NCBI RefSeq assembly: GCF_035989285.1
Contig: NZ_CP108513.1
Coordinates: 1,302,001-1,366,000 of the forward strand
Origin: Streptomyces sp. NBC_01235
Lineage (GTDB): Bacteria; Actinomycetota; Actinomycetes; Streptomycetales; Streptomycetaceae
Length of the DNA stretch: 64,000 nucleotides
Direction of reading: 5' to 3'
Part shown: piece after piece, positions 8,927 through 19,878 of the stretch
How the letters are laid out: every line of letters starts with the position of its first letter
Position numbering within the stretch: position 1 is the stretch's first letter
Made by a program: the position numbers and the translations under genes
Notes under the pieces: generated by a model
The model's input: the letters and a program-made list of their open reading frames with translations, nothing else
Told to the model about the DNA's origin: nothing
The model's database searches: none

Positions 8927-9578
8927 GTGCGCACCGTGTTCGTCGGCCACGCCGACCCGGACTTCTACTTCGGCGCCGAAGTGATCGCCGACGCCTTCCC
9001 CGACGCGACGTTCGTCGCCACCCCGATCGTCATCGAGCACATCCGGCACTCCTACGAGGGCAAGCTCAAGGCGTGGGAGGCCCTCGGCCCGAACCTGCCC
9101 ACTCGCCTGGTCGAGCTCACCCCGCTGACCGGCGACCTCACCTTCGAAGGCCACCGCTTCGAGCTCAAGGGCGGCCCGGCCGGCCTGCCCGACCGCCACT
9201 ACCTCTGGCAGGCCGAGCACCGCGCCCTCCTCGGCGGCGTCCTGCTCTTCCAGCAGGAGCACGTCTGGGTCGCCCCCCCACCCCGGGCGACCGCGCGTCC
9301 TGGGTCGACCTGCTGGACGAAATGGCCGCCCTGAAACCGGAGTTGGTCGTCCCTGGCCACCGCCTGCCCGACACCGCCGCCGACGCCTCCGCCATCACCG
9401 CCACCCGCGACTACCTGCTCGCCTTCGAGGAGGAACTCGGCAAGGCGGCCGACGGCGCCGCGCTGACCGAGGCACTGGTCAACCGCTATCCCGACAACGG
9501 GATGCTGATCGCCGCCCAGATCGGTGCGAAGGTCGCCAAGGGTGAGATGAAGTGGGGCTGGCCATGGCCGAGTTCGCC
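8927..9578 (+). pseudogene. Broken metallo-beta-lactamase-fold hydrolase
   Basis: Two frames together give most of an MBL-fold hydrolase. The first runs from FVGHADPDFYFGAEVIADAF (the metal-ligand loop) to QQEHVWVA, and the second from PTPGDRASWVDLLDEMA through ELVVPGHRLPDTAAD to KGEMKWG. The switch falls in a run of seven C (9273-9279), as expected for a one-base indel. The N-terminal strands before the metal loop are missing, and the natural stop after KGEMKWG seems lost. The homopolymer break could be a sequencing error, but the 5' truncation cannot. Bases 8750-8926 hold no recognisable gene. Confidence 0.65.
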
Positions 9579-9974
9579 GAATCCACGGCGCCCGCGGATG
9601 TCGTACGCCGCCAGTACCTGGCCTCCGCCGCCGGTGACCTCGAAGCCCTCCGCGCCACTCTTGCCCCCGACGTGGAGCGGACGGAGATGGCCGGCTTCCC
9701 CCTCGCCGGCCCCTACCGCACCCCTGACGGGGTCACGTCCAACGTGATGGAGAAGCCCGGCCAGGACTGGGACGACTGGACCGCCCACGACGACACCTAC
9801 GTCGTCGACGGCGAGAACGTCGTCGTCCTGGCCCGCTACACCGCCGTCAACAAGTCCACCGCCAAGTCGCTCGACGTCCGCGTCGCGCACCACTTCGTCG
9901 TACGCGGCGGACTCATCGTCCGCTTCGAACAGTTCGTCGACACCGCACTCGTGCGCGACGCCATGACCCACTGA
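9564..9974 (+). CDS. NTF2/SnoaL-like protein
   Basis: A 136-residue protein of the NTF2-like (SnoaL) superfamily: an N-terminal helix (ADVVRRQYLASAAGDLEALRATLAPDVE), then a curved sheet with DDTYVVDGENVVVLARY and AHHFVVRGGLIVRFEQFVD. Such small cone-shaped folds act as isomerases, hydrolases or ligand-binding subunits; no catalytic set is obvious. The ATG at 9564 overlaps the decayed MBL gene, so the pair was probably translationally coupled before the MBL gene broke. Confidence 0.75.
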   Translation: MAEFAESTAPADVVRRQYLASAAGDLEALRATLAPDVERTEMAGFPLAGPYRTPDGVTSNVMEKPGQDWDDWTAHDDTYVVDGENVVVLARYTAVNKSTAKSLDVRVAHHFVVRGGLIVRFEQFVDTALVRDAMTH

Positions 9975-10013
9975 GCAAACGGGAGTTCTTCCAGTAAGCC
10001 CGGCCCTTGCTGC

Positions 10014-10940
10014 TCAGTCGGCCGCCCGGCGCCGGGACAGCCGTGTCTCCTCGATGTCGAGCCCCGGCTCGCCGCGTTCCGCGTCGAGAAGGGTCAGCTT
10101 GTCGTGGTCGGAGGTACCCGGCTCGGCGAAGAACACGACGAACCGCTGCTTCTGGCTGTGCTCCAGCGGCATCGACTCGTAGCCGAGGTGGAGATCGCCG
10201 ACGTCGGGGTGGTGGAAGGTCTTGGGGTCCGGGGCGTGCGGTTTGACGTCGAAGCGGTTCCACAGGTCGGCGAAGTCCGGGCTCTTCGCCAGGAGTTCGC
10301 CGACCAGGTCGGCCAGGTCCGGGGCGCCCGGTTCGGTGCCGGCCAGGGCGCGCAGCCGGCCGACGCAGGCGCGGGCCTGCTCGTCCCAGTCGTCGAGTAG
10401 GTCGCGGGCGAGGGGGTGGAGGAAGGCGTAGCGGGCGAAGTTCCGTCGCGGCGGCGGCCAGTCGGCCAGGCCGGCGAAGAGCCGGAGCGCGCCGGGGTTG
10501 AAGGCGAGCAGGTCCAGGGTGCGGCTGACGACGTAGGCCGCGTTCGGGCGCACGGACTCGAGGAGCACCGTCAGCTGTGGTCTCACGGTGTGGCCGGGTG
10601 CGGGCGGCGCTTCGGGGGCGTAGGCGGCACGGGAAGCGAGCTCGCGCAGGTGCCGGTGCTCGGACGCGTCGAGGAGCAGGGCGCGGGCGAGGGCGTCGAC
10701 GACCGTGGGACCGGGGTGGGTCTCCTTGCCGCGTTCCAGGCGTACGTAGTAGTCGATGCTGATCCCGGCGAGCGTGGCCAGCTCCTCGCGGCGCAGGCCC
10801 GGCGTGCGGCGCGGGCCGGGGGCTGCGGTCAGCCCGGCCTGCTCGGGGGTGACCTGCGCACGGCGGGCGCGCAGATAGGTGCCGAGGTCGCTCGTGGCAC
10901 CCGTCGGGTGGCCCTTCGCCTTCTCCGCTGCGCGCTCCAT
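10014..10940 (-). CDS. XRE/MmyB-like transcriptional regulator 1
   Basis: A 308-residue regulator. An N-terminal HTH (about 18-80) carries the signature RRTPGLRREELATLAGISID and YYVRLERGKE. A C-terminal MmyB-like ligand domain (about 110-280) has VSRTLDLLAFNPGALRLF and KTFHHPDVGDLHLGYESM. In this family the C-terminal domain is thought to sense a small hydrophobic molecule or lipid. It lies in tandem with a close paralogue at 11040-11954, so they arose by duplication. Its own promoter is in the 100-bp gap between them. Confidence 0.88.
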   Translation of the reverse strand: MERAAEKAKGHPTGATSDLGTYLRARRAQVTPEQAGLTAAPGPRRTPGLRREELATLAGISIDYYVRLERGKETHPGPTVVDALARALLLDASEHRHLRELASRAAYAPEAPPAPGHTVRPQLTVLLESVRPNAAYVVSRTLDLLAFNPGALRLFAGLADWPPPRRNFARYAFLHPLARDLLDDWDEQARACVGRLRALAGTEPGAPDLADLVGELLAKSPDFADLWNRFDVKPHAPDPKTFHHPDVGDLHLGYESMPLEHSQKQRFVVFFAEPGTSDHDKLTLLDAERGEPGLDIEETRLSRRRAAD

Positions 10941-11039
10941 GCGACCATTTTGCCCGTCTTTTTGGGGTCATGTATCAGTGGGTGTGCGTCCCTGCGTGGC
11001 CTGCGGGGTCCCGCTGCCGGATCAGGGCAATGCGCGCGG

Positions 11040-11954
11040 CTACGGCACGTCGTTCATGGCCGGCCGCCTGCCGGGTCCGGGGTCGGGAGCGGTCATGTCC
11101 AGCAGGAGGAGGGCGTCGTGATCGGGGGTGCCGGGTTCGGCGGCGTAGGCGACGAGGCGCCGGCCCGGTGTGCCGTCCAGCTCCATGGACTGGGCGGCCA
11201 GGGTGACTTCGCCGACCTGTGGGTGGCGGAACGTCTTGTGGGTGGCCTTTCGGCCTGTGACGTCGTAGCGGTCCCACAGCCTGGCGAAGTCAGGGCTCTT
11301 GAGTACGAGTTCCCCGACGAGGGTGGTCAGGTCGGGGGCGTCGGGGGCGGTGCCGGCCAGGGCGCGCAGCCGGGCGATGCAGGCACGTATCTGGATGTCC
11401 CAGTCGGGGAACAGCTCGCGGGCCGCGGGGTGCAGGAAGAAGTAGCGGGCGAGGTTGCGCTGGGTGGCGGGCCAGTCGTCCAGGCCCGCGTACAGGGCGA
11501 GGCCGCCGGGGTTGGAGGCGAGCAGGTCCATGCTGCGGCTGACGATGTACGCCGGGTTCGGACGCATCGCATCGAGCAGCAATTTCAGGTGCGGGCGCAC
11601 GGTCCGGTTCGGGGCGGGCGGCGGCTCGGGGGCGTACCGCGCGGCGCGGACGGCCAGTTCGCGCAGGTGCTGGTGTTCGGCGTCGTCCAGGTGCAGAGCG
11701 CGGGCGAGGGCGTCGACGACGGAGGGACTGGGCCGGGTCTCCTTGCCGCGTTCCAGGCGTACGTAGTAGTCGATGCTGATCCCGGCGAGCGTGGCCAGCT
11801 CCTCGCGGCGCAGGCCGGGGGTGCGGCGAAGGCCGGCGCCGGCCGTGAGGCCGACGTGTTCGGGTGCGGTCTGTGTGCGACGGGCACGCAGAAACCGGCC
11901 CAGCTCGGCGCCGCCGTCGCTGCTCTGCTCAGATGCCATGCCCTTCAGTGTCAC
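11040..11954 (-). CDS. XRE/MmyB-like transcriptional regulator 2
   Basis: A 304-residue paralogue of the preceding regulator, with the same RRTPGLRREELATLAGISID helix-turn-helix and an MmyB-like sensor domain (ASNPGGLALYAGLDDW; KTFRHPQVGEVTLAAQSMEL). It diverges from an aldo/keto reductase gene (12173), and the gap contains a TGAGGGGCCCTGTCACT element that recurs before another reductase/MFS pair. It is therefore the best candidate to control both redox gene groups. Start ATG 11954. Confidence 0.88.
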   Translation of the reverse strand: MTLKGMASEQSSDGGAELGRFLRARRTQTAPEHVGLTAGAGLRRTPGLRREELATLAGISIDYYVRLERGKETRPSPSVVDALARALHLDDAEHQHLRELAVRAARYAPEPPPAPNRTVRPHLKLLLDAMRPNPAYIVSRSMDLLASNPGGLALYAGLDDWPATQRNLARYFFLHPAARELFPDWDIQIRACIARLRALAGTAPDAPDLTTLVGELVLKSPDFARLWDRYDVTGRKATHKTFRHPQVGEVTLAAQSMELDGTPGRRLVAYAAEPGTPDHDALLLLDMTAPDPGPGRRPAMNDVP

Positions 11955-11978
11955 ACCGCTCCGACCTGCGTGGCAGGG

Positions 11979-12040
11979 ATGTGAGGGGCCCTGTCACTCC
12001 CCCGCTCGCCACCCCCTGGCACGGCTCGGCCTGCCACCGG
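11979..12040. promoter_or_regulatory. Shared operator/promoter element, copy A
   Basis: TGAGGGGCCCTGTCACT followed by a C-rich tract and CTCGGCCTG. It matches copy B at 16610-16670 over about 57 bases. It sits between the MmyB-like gene and a divergent aldo/keto reductase. Confidence 0.55.
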
Positions 12041-12172
12041 TGGCGAAAGAGCGCGAAGGTGAATTCTGGCGGGCTTCGCACCGGTCGTGTATAGACCTCC
12101 CGCCCGTGTTCGAGCGTCGGCCGGCATCCGGCCCGTGCTCCACACTCGCATCCCGCTTGAAAGGCAACCCTC

Positions 12173-13024
12173 ATGCAGAGCGTCACCCTGAACAACGGTG
12201 TCGACATGCCGATCCTTGGCTTCGGCGTCTTCCAGATCCCGGCGGAGCAGACCGAACAGGCCGTCACCGAGGCCCTCGCGGCCGGCTACCGGCTACTCGA
12301 CACGGCCGCCTCCTACGAGAACGAGGAGGCCGTCGGCCGCGCCATCAAGAACAGCGGCATCCCGCGCGAAGACCTGTTCGTCACCACCAAGCTGTACGTC
12401 CAGGACGCACCCGCCGAGGAAAACACCAAGCGGGCTTTCGAGACGTCGCTGGCCAAGCTCGGCCTGGACCACGTCGACGTGTACCTGATGCACCAGCCCT
12501 ACGGCGATGTGTACGGCCAGTGGCGTGCCATGGAGGCGCTGCACCGAGAGGGCCGGGCCAAGGCGATCGGCGTCGCCAACTTCTACCCGGACCGGCTCCT
12601 CGACCTGATCATCAACAACGAGATCACCCCGGCGGTCAACCAGATCGAGACCCACCCGTTCTTCCAGCGCGCCGACTACCAGGACCTGATGCGCGAGCAC
12701 GGGGTCCAGATCCAGTCCTGGGGCGGGTTCGCCGAGGGCAAGAACGACCTGTTCACCAACCCGCTGCTGAGCGAGATCGGCGAGAAGCACGGCAAGTCCG
12801 TGGCCCAGGTGGTGCTGCGCTGGCTGGTCCAGCGGGGCGTCGTCGCGATCCCCAAGTCGGTCCGGCCCGAGCGCATGGCGGAGAACCTCGACGTCTTCGG
12901 CTTCGAGCTCACCGACGAACAGATGTCGGCCATCGCCACCCTGGACACCGACGGCTCGCTGTTCTTCGACCACCGCGACCCGGCGATGGTCCAGTGGCTC
13001 AGCGCGCGACGCGTGGACGGCTGA
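12173..13024 (+). CDS. Aldo/keto reductase (2,5-DKG reductase-like)
   Basis: A 283-residue NADPH-dependent carbonyl reductase of the AKR fold. The catalytic tetrad is visible: Asp and Tyr in [11 protein letters not shown], Lys in VTTKLYV, His in VYLMHQPY. The substrate loop [11 protein letters not shown] and the cofactor segment [20 protein letters not shown] follow. The length is standard. Start ATG 12173 has GAAAGG eight bases upstream. It is divergent from an MmyB-like regulator with a repeated operator between them, which implies regulated expression. The natural substrate is not evident. Confidence 0.9.
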   Translation: MQSVTLNNGVDMPILGFGVFQIPAEQTEQAVTEALAAGYRLLDTAASYENEEAVGRAIKNSGIPREDLFVTTKLYVQDAPAEENTKRAFETSLAKLGLDHVDVYLMHQPYGDVYGQWRAMEALHREGRAKAIGVANFYPDRLLDLIINNEITPAVNQIETHPFFQRADYQDLMREHGVQIQSWGGFAEGKNDLFTNPLLSEIGEKHGKSVAQVVLRWLVQRGVVAIPKSVRPERMAENLDVFGFELTDEQMSAIATLDTDGSLFFDHRDPAMVQWLSARRVDG

Positions 13025-13162
13025 GTCAGAACGCACACGTGCTCGGTCGGTGTGGGGCTCTGCCGCTCATGGCGCATCTCCTCACACCGACCCCCGTTCT
13101 CCGGCGCGCCGAGCAAGCAAGCCGACCGCCCATCCTTCATCAGCTTTCGACAGAGGCTTTCC

Positions 13163-13192
13163 ATGACTACCCAGAGCGAGCACCAGCGATGA
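13163..13192 (+). other. Nine-codon ORF overlapping the flavodoxin start
   Basis: ATG 13163 encodes MTTQSEHQR and stops at 13190-13192, giving an ATGA overlap with the flavodoxin start at 13189. It could couple translation or be chance; no ribosome site stands out. Confidence 0.25.
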
Positions 13193-13875
13193 GTCATACC
13201 CCTCGCCGCACAGTGCTCCGCGGCCTGCTCACAGGAGGAACGGTCATGGCGGCCGGTGCCGCGATCGGCGCTTGTTCCGCCTCTCCTGCCTCACCCCGTC
13301 CGGACGAATCCGCGTCCGCCGAGCGGTCCGGCACACCCGCCCCGGGTGCCCGCACCGTCCTGCTGGCCTACTTCTCCCGGCCGGGCGAGAACTACTACAA
13401 CGGCGGACGCCGGAACATCGAGGTCGGCAACACCGAGGTCCTGGCCCGCATGATCGCCGACCGGATCGACTGCGACGTCCACCGCATCCAGGCCGCGGAC
13501 CCCTACCCGGCCGGCTACGACGCGACTGTCCGGCGCAACGTCCGCGAGCAGGACAGCGAGGCACGTCCGGCCGTCGCCAACCCACTGGTCTCCATCGACC
13601 GTCACCACACGATCCTGCTCGGCAGCCCCATCTGGAACGTCCGCGCTCCAATGATCATGACGACGTTCACCGAAGCCCTCGACTTCCGCGGCAGAACCGT
13701 CGTCCCGTTCACCACCCACGCCATGAGCGGCCTGGGCACCATCGCACGCGACTACGCCGCCTCCTGCGCCGGCGCGACGATCGCCGAGGGCCTCGCAGTA
13801 CGCGGCGAGGAAGTCCGGGACGCCGCTGCCGCCGTCGACGCCTGGCTGCGGCGCATCGGACTGCCTGCCTCGTGA
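13189..13875 (+). CDS. Secreted flavodoxin-like lipoprotein
   Basis: A 228-residue protein with a twin-arginine-type leader (PRRTVLRGLLTGGTVMAAGAAIGAC) ending in a lipobox-like GACS, then a flavodoxin fold starting TVLLAYFSRPGENYY. Further landmarks are NTEVLARMIADRI, the FMN-loop region LLGSPIWNVRAPMIMTTF and PFTTHAMSGLG. A Tat route would suit export of a folded FMN protein anchored outside the membrane. It follows an aldo/keto reductase on the same strand and may share its redox context. The start follows from the signal sequence; the in-frame upstream region is unrelated. Confidence 0.85.
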   Translation: MSHTPRRTVLRGLLTGGTVMAAGAAIGACSASPASPRPDESASAERSGTPAPGARTVLLAYFSRPGENYYNGGRRNIEVGNTEVLARMIADRIDCDVHRIQAADPYPAGYDATVRRNVREQDSEARPAVANPLVSIDRHHTILLGSPIWNVRAPMIMTTFTEALDFRGRTVVPFTTHAMSGLGTIARDYAASCAGATIAEGLAVRGEEVRDAAAAVDAWLRRIGLPAS

Positions 13876-13969
13876 CCGGGCACAGGGCCTTCGGCTCTCG
13901 TGGTCTGCGCTCCTTCGGCGGGACACCCCGAGGAACGGGTGACCGGTCCGGCAGTCGGCGCCCCGCCGG

Positions 13970-14709
13970 TCACCGCTGTTGACGGGTCGGACGGAACAGG
14001 ATCTCGTTGACGTCGACTTCCTGGGGCTGGCTCATGGCGAACTCCACGCAGCGGGCGAAGCTGTCCGCGGGGATGGCGTAGTCCTGGTAGAGGCCCGCGA
14101 CCGCGTCCGCGACGCCTTCGGCCTTGACCGAGGCGGGCAGTTCGGTGTCCACCGCGCCGGGAGAGATGACCGTGGTGCGGATGTCGTACGGCTTGACCTC
14201 CTGGCGCAATGCCTCGGAGATGACGCGCACGGAGTACTTGGTCGCCGAGTAGATCGCTCCGCCCGGACTGATGACATGTCCGGCCACCGAGGAGACGTTG
14301 ATGAAGTGGCCGGACCGCTGCTCCTTGAAGTGCGGCAGGGCTGCCGCGATGCCCCGCAGAACGCCCTTGATGTTGACGTCGATGGCCTGTTCCCACTCGT
14401 CGAACCGCTCCATCTCCAGTGGGGACAGCGGCATGAGACCGGCGTTGTTGAGCATGACGTCGATGCGGCCGTGCAGGTCGACGGCCCGCTGGACCAGCGC
14501 CTTCACCTGCTCGCGGTCGCTCACGTCGGGCCGCACGACCGCCTTGCGGTCGAGGCCGAGTTCGTCGGCGAGTTCCTCCAGCCGTTCCAGTCGGCGGGCG
14601 CCGAGCACGACCTTGGCGCCCCGCGCGGTCAAGTGCCGGGCGGTCGCCGCGCCGAGTCCCTGCTGGCACCGGTGATGACGACGACTTTGCCGGTGATGTT
14701 CTCCGTCAT
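13970..14709 (-). pseudogene. SDR oxidoreductase with frameshift in the cofactor loop
   Basis: From ATG 14709 (ribosome site GAAGGAAC) the reading is [16 protein letters not shown], then the frame is lost. One base added near 14657-14662 restores [15 protein letters not shown] and joins the open 220-residue remainder ([18 protein letters not shown] with catalytic Tyr/Lys, PGAVDTELP). The break is inside the glycine-rich NAD(P) motif, so neither piece could bind cofactor normally. Either this is a recent null mutation or a sequencing error. It would otherwise be a standard 240-residue SDR, 74 bases past an NmrA-like gene. Confidence 0.7.
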
Positions 14710-14783
14710 GGGGGTTCCTTCAGGCGATCGGTGTGCCGTGAGTCGAGAGCGAGGGGCGGCGGCGAGGCAGACGGCGCCGTCGG

Positions 14784-15593
14784 TCAGGCGTGCCGAACCG
14801 CTTCGAGGTCCTGCCGTACAGGTGCGGGTTCGGCGTCGAGCGGCATGTTGGCGCTGTCCAGGGCGGCGTCGAGGGAGCCGGGCACATCGGCGGTGAGGCC
14901 GGCGAACAGCAGGTCGAGGTCGGAGGGGGCAGGCCCGTGCTCGGCGACGAGTTCGAGGGTCTTGTGGCCGGCCTCGGGCGAGGTGAGCGCGGAGACGAGG
15001 ACTTGGGCGATCTGCCGACGGGCGATGACGCCGTCGCTGGGGCTACCGGCGTGCCGGGTGTCGCCCTGCAGCATCGTCAGGGCGAGCTGGCCGGGAGCGT
15101 TGTAGTCGAACCAGCCGGGGCGGACGATCGTGTACGGGCGCCCACTGGCCCGGACCAGGCGTTCCGCGCGGCGCTTCCACGCGTGGGCGTCGGTGATCAT
15201 GTCGTCGCGGACCGTGCCGTCGGTGTTCCTGGGGCGGCCCGTGACGCCGATCGCGGTCATCAGCGAGATCCGAGCCGGCTGGTCGCCCAGTGCCGCCAGG
15301 GTGTTGCGGACGGCCCCGTAGTCGATGCGTTCCGCCTGGCCGGGCCCGCCGTGGGAGCCGTGGGAGAAGACCACGGCGTCGATGCCTTCGACGGCCTCCT
15401 TGAGGGTGTCGGCATCGGTGAGGTCCCCGGCGACGAGCCGAGCGGCCTCAGGCAGCACGGTCCGGACGCGCCCGGGATCGCGGACGAGGGCTTTCACCTG
15501 GTGGCCCTGCCCGAGGGCTTCGGCGACGACGAGGGTGCCGACGCTGCCGGTAGCACCGACGACCAGGACGGTCAGAGGGGTGGAGCGGGTCAT
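14784..15593 (-). CDS. NAD(P)-binding NmrA/SDR-like protein
   Basis: A 269-residue atypical short-chain dehydrogenase. The Rossmann start VLVVGATGSVGTLVV (GxxGxxG) is followed by DLTDADTLKEAVEGIDAVVF and a PYTIVRPGWFDY segment, as in NAD(P)H-binding NmrA-like or reductase proteins. The canonical Tyr-x-x-x-Lys is not obvious, so it may sense or reduce without the classic triad. It is the middle of three minus-strand redox genes (AKR, this gene, SDR) with gaps near 75-95 bases, probably one operon. Confidence 0.85.
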   Translation of the reverse strand: MTRSTPLTVLVVGATGSVGTLVVAEALGQGHQVKALVRDPGRVRTVLPEAARLVAGDLTDADTLKEAVEGIDAVVFSHGSHGGPGQAERIDYGAVRNTLAALGDQPARISLMTAIGVTGRPRNTDGTVRDDMITDAHAWKRRAERLVRASGRPYTIVRPGWFDYNAPGQLALTMLQGDTRHAGSPSDGVIARRQIAQVLVSALTSPEAGHKTLELVAEHGPAPSDLDLLFAGLTADVPGSLDAALDSANMPLDAEPAPVRQDLEAVRHA

Positions 15594-15688
15594 GGCGGAG
15601 ACTCTTCCGTGACGTGAGGACAGGGGTCAGCGGTACGTCGGTGCGCTGAGGGGAGACGTTGGCGAACCACACCGCCGGCACAGCGACT

Positions 15689-16570
15689 TCACGCCTCGGG
15701 GATCTCGATGCCGTAGGCCTCAAGCGTGATGTCGGCCGGCTCCGGTCCGCCGCGTACGCCGGTGTCGAGCGCGTCGATCGCGGCGAGCTGCTCGGTGGTC
15801 AGCTCGAACTCGAAGACGTCGAAGTTCTCGGCGATGCGGGCGGGCTTGATCGACTTCGGGATCGCGGAGCGGCCCTCCTGCAGATGCCAGCGCAGCATCA
15901 CCTGCGCGGCCGACTTGCCGTGCTGCCCGGCGATCTCCAGCAGGACCGGGTCGTCGAAGGTCCGCTTCTCGCCGCCGCGGTAGGAGGTGATGCCGCCGAT
16001 GGGCGACCACGCCTGGGTCAGGATGCCGTGCTGGACGTGCAGGCGCTGCAGCGCGGTCTGCTGGAAGTAGGGATGGACCTCGATCTGGTTGACCACGGGC
16101 ACGGCGGACGTCTCGGCCAGCAGTCGCTCCAGGTGCTCGGGCATGAAGTTGCTCACGCCGATGGCCCGTACCCGGCCGTCGGCAAGCAGCTTCTCCAGCG
16201 CCCGGTAGGCGTCGAGGGTGCGCTCGAAGGCGGAGGGCAGGGGCTGGTGGAGCAGCAGCAGGTCGAGCTGGTCGACGCCGAGCTTGCCCGCGCTCTTGTC
16301 GAAGGCGTGCAGCGCGCTGTCGTAGCCGTAGTCGCTGATCCACAGCTTCGTCTCGATGAACACCTCGTCGCGGGCAAGGCCGGAGCGGCGGATGCCGTCG
16401 CCGACCTCCCGCTCGTTGCCGTAGGCGGCGGCCGTGTCGATGTGGCGGTAGCCGACGCGCAGGGCCTCCTCGACCGAGGCGGTCGTGACATCGGGCGGTG
16501 TCTGGAAAACGCCGAGCCCGAGAGCGGGTATCTCCACACCGTTGCTGAGAGTGATCGTCAGGGGGGACAT
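15689..16570 (-). CDS. Aldo/keto reductase
   Basis: A 293-residue AKR, clearly related to the one at 12173. The tetrad residues lie in HIDTAAAYGNE (Asp, Tyr), FIETKLWI (Lys) and LLLLHQPL (His); VNQIEVHPYFQQ and AIPKSIKPARIAENFDVFEF line the active site and cofactor pocket. The start at 16570 is the ATG of MSPLTITLSNGVEIP, the family N-terminus. The frame extends to 16606 without support. First gene of the probable AKR-NmrA-SDR operon and divergent from an MFS gene, with the second operator copy between. Confidence 0.9.
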   Translation of the reverse strand: MSPLTITLSNGVEIPALGLGVFQTPPDVTTASVEEALRVGYRHIDTAAAYGNEREVGDGIRRSGLARDEVFIETKLWISDYGYDSALHAFDKSAGKLGVDQLDLLLLHQPLPSAFERTLDAYRALEKLLADGRVRAIGVSNFMPEHLERLLAETSAVPVVNQIEVHPYFQQTALQRLHVQHGILTQAWSPIGGITSYRGGEKRTFDDPVLLEIAGQHGKSAAQVMLRWHLQEGRSAIPKSIKPARIAENFDVFEFELTTEQLAAIDALDTGVRGGPEPADITLEAYGIEIPEA

Positions 16571-16609
16571 GCTTCGACGATAGGCAGGCGTCCGACGCCC
16601 CCGCATCTC

Positions 16610-16670
16610 ATCTGAGGGGCCCTGTCACTACCCCGCATCCCACACCCCTGCACAACCCGGCCTGGAACAC
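16610..16670. promoter_or_regulatory. Shared operator/promoter element, copy B
   Basis: Carries the same TGAGGGGCCCTGTCACT core and C-rich continuation as copy A at 11979-12040, with identical spacing to a CGGCCTG end. It lies between the divergent AKR (16570) and MFS (16770) genes. The two sites imply common control. Confidence 0.55.
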
Positions 16671-16769
16671 CCGAGAGTCCGATCCCACGCTGAGAGCTCG
16701 AAGGATCACGTCCGTCTCCGGTGTCCCGGCCGTCGCACGGAGGATCCCGGGGAGACCAGGAGAGTCTCG

Positions 16770-18966
<2,197 letters not shown>

Positions 18967-18988
18967 CAGACACACCCGCTTGAGGCCT

Positions 18989-19021
18989 CGGGGCCGGGCA
19001 CGCAGCAAGTGCCCGGCCCCG
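18989..19021 (+). terminator. Terminator after the repeat-protein scrap
   Basis: A 13-bp perfect GC-rich stem (18989-19001 with 19009-19021) with a 7-base loop, 22 bases past the stop of the scrap. Confidence 0.6.
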
Positions 19022-19170
19022 ACCACCTCCCTGCAGGACACACCTGGGGGGGCAAAGCAGACATGTGGCGCGGATGCCGATCCACGCTCAGGCGGCTACT
19101 ACCACCCGCCTTCGCATTGCTGCACGAAAGGTCGAGGGCCTCTCAGAGGCCGCCGCTACACCTGGGTTCC

Positions 19171-19710
19171 GGGCCGTTTCCTCTTCGGGCCGTTTCCTTG
19201 CCCCCCGTCGGCCATCGCCAGACGCTCTCTCAGCAGGTACCCGCCACCACTGAACATCAGGTGCACTGTCGGCCCGGAGACACCGTCGCCTGGACGCGGC
19301 CGTGCCGCCCCGGCCCCTGTACGGCCCCTGGGTCTTGGCATCGATCCTCAGGGCAGTCGCCAAGACAGCGAGCGGAAACTTCGATCACCTACTCCGCCGC
19401 AGGTCAGAGGGTTTGGAACCCCCCAGAGTGTCGCCAGACTCCGAACTCACGAGCAGCGGATTCAGTCCGTCCAGGCAAAGTTGACGCCCCGACACCCAAA
19501 AGAAGAATGTTTCCGCAGGTCAGAAGCCAGCGCAGGTGGGGCGGGTGGGACTCGAACCCACGGCCGACGGATTATGAGTCCTTTGAGGATCTTGGCGGTC
19601 CTTGCGTCTCTACGCCGATCCATGGCGTTCTTGCAGGTCAGACGCGCTCTTCAGCATTGGGATCAGCTGATCTTTGTCGGTCTGTTCCTGTCCTTGTGTC
19701 CTCAACGCGT
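19171..19710. repeat. att-like module 1 (tRNA 3' half at 19537-19581)
   Basis: Noncoding module shared by five places in the window. It begins GGGCCGTTTCCTCTTCGGGC, carries AGCAGCGGATTCAGTCCGT near 19450, then TTTCCGCAGGTCAGAAGCC, then 45 bases identical to the 3' half of a CAT-anticodon tRNA read on the minus strand (19537-19581), and ends with arm-like repeats GTGTCCTCAACGCGTCCTCA near 19697. The tRNA D-arm and 5' acceptor are missing, so it is no working tRNA. It is best read as an attachment-site scar and the outer, tRNA-distal border of the island. Confidence 0.65.
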
Positions 19711-19878
19711 CCTCACACGGCCATTTAAGTGAGGTCTTCCCCGTGGGGTGCCTGCGGCCGGCGGTCCGCGCCCATGCGACGAGCCCGTTCTCGCGAGCCG
19801 ACCGGAGTCGAATGCGGGCGGCAGATTCCGGGAGCCGCACACCTGGGAACCGTGGGCAGAGCGCAGGGGCGGGCCCGA

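Noticed and set aside
10416..11984. 522-codon plus-strand frame over the MmyB-like genes
   Set aside because: Antisense to two well-supported regulators; it repeats itself only because the two regulators are paralogues.
19537..19581. tRNA-Met gene
   Set aside because: Only the 3' half is present here and at the other four sites; no D-arm or 5' acceptor strand can be found, so none is a complete tRNA.
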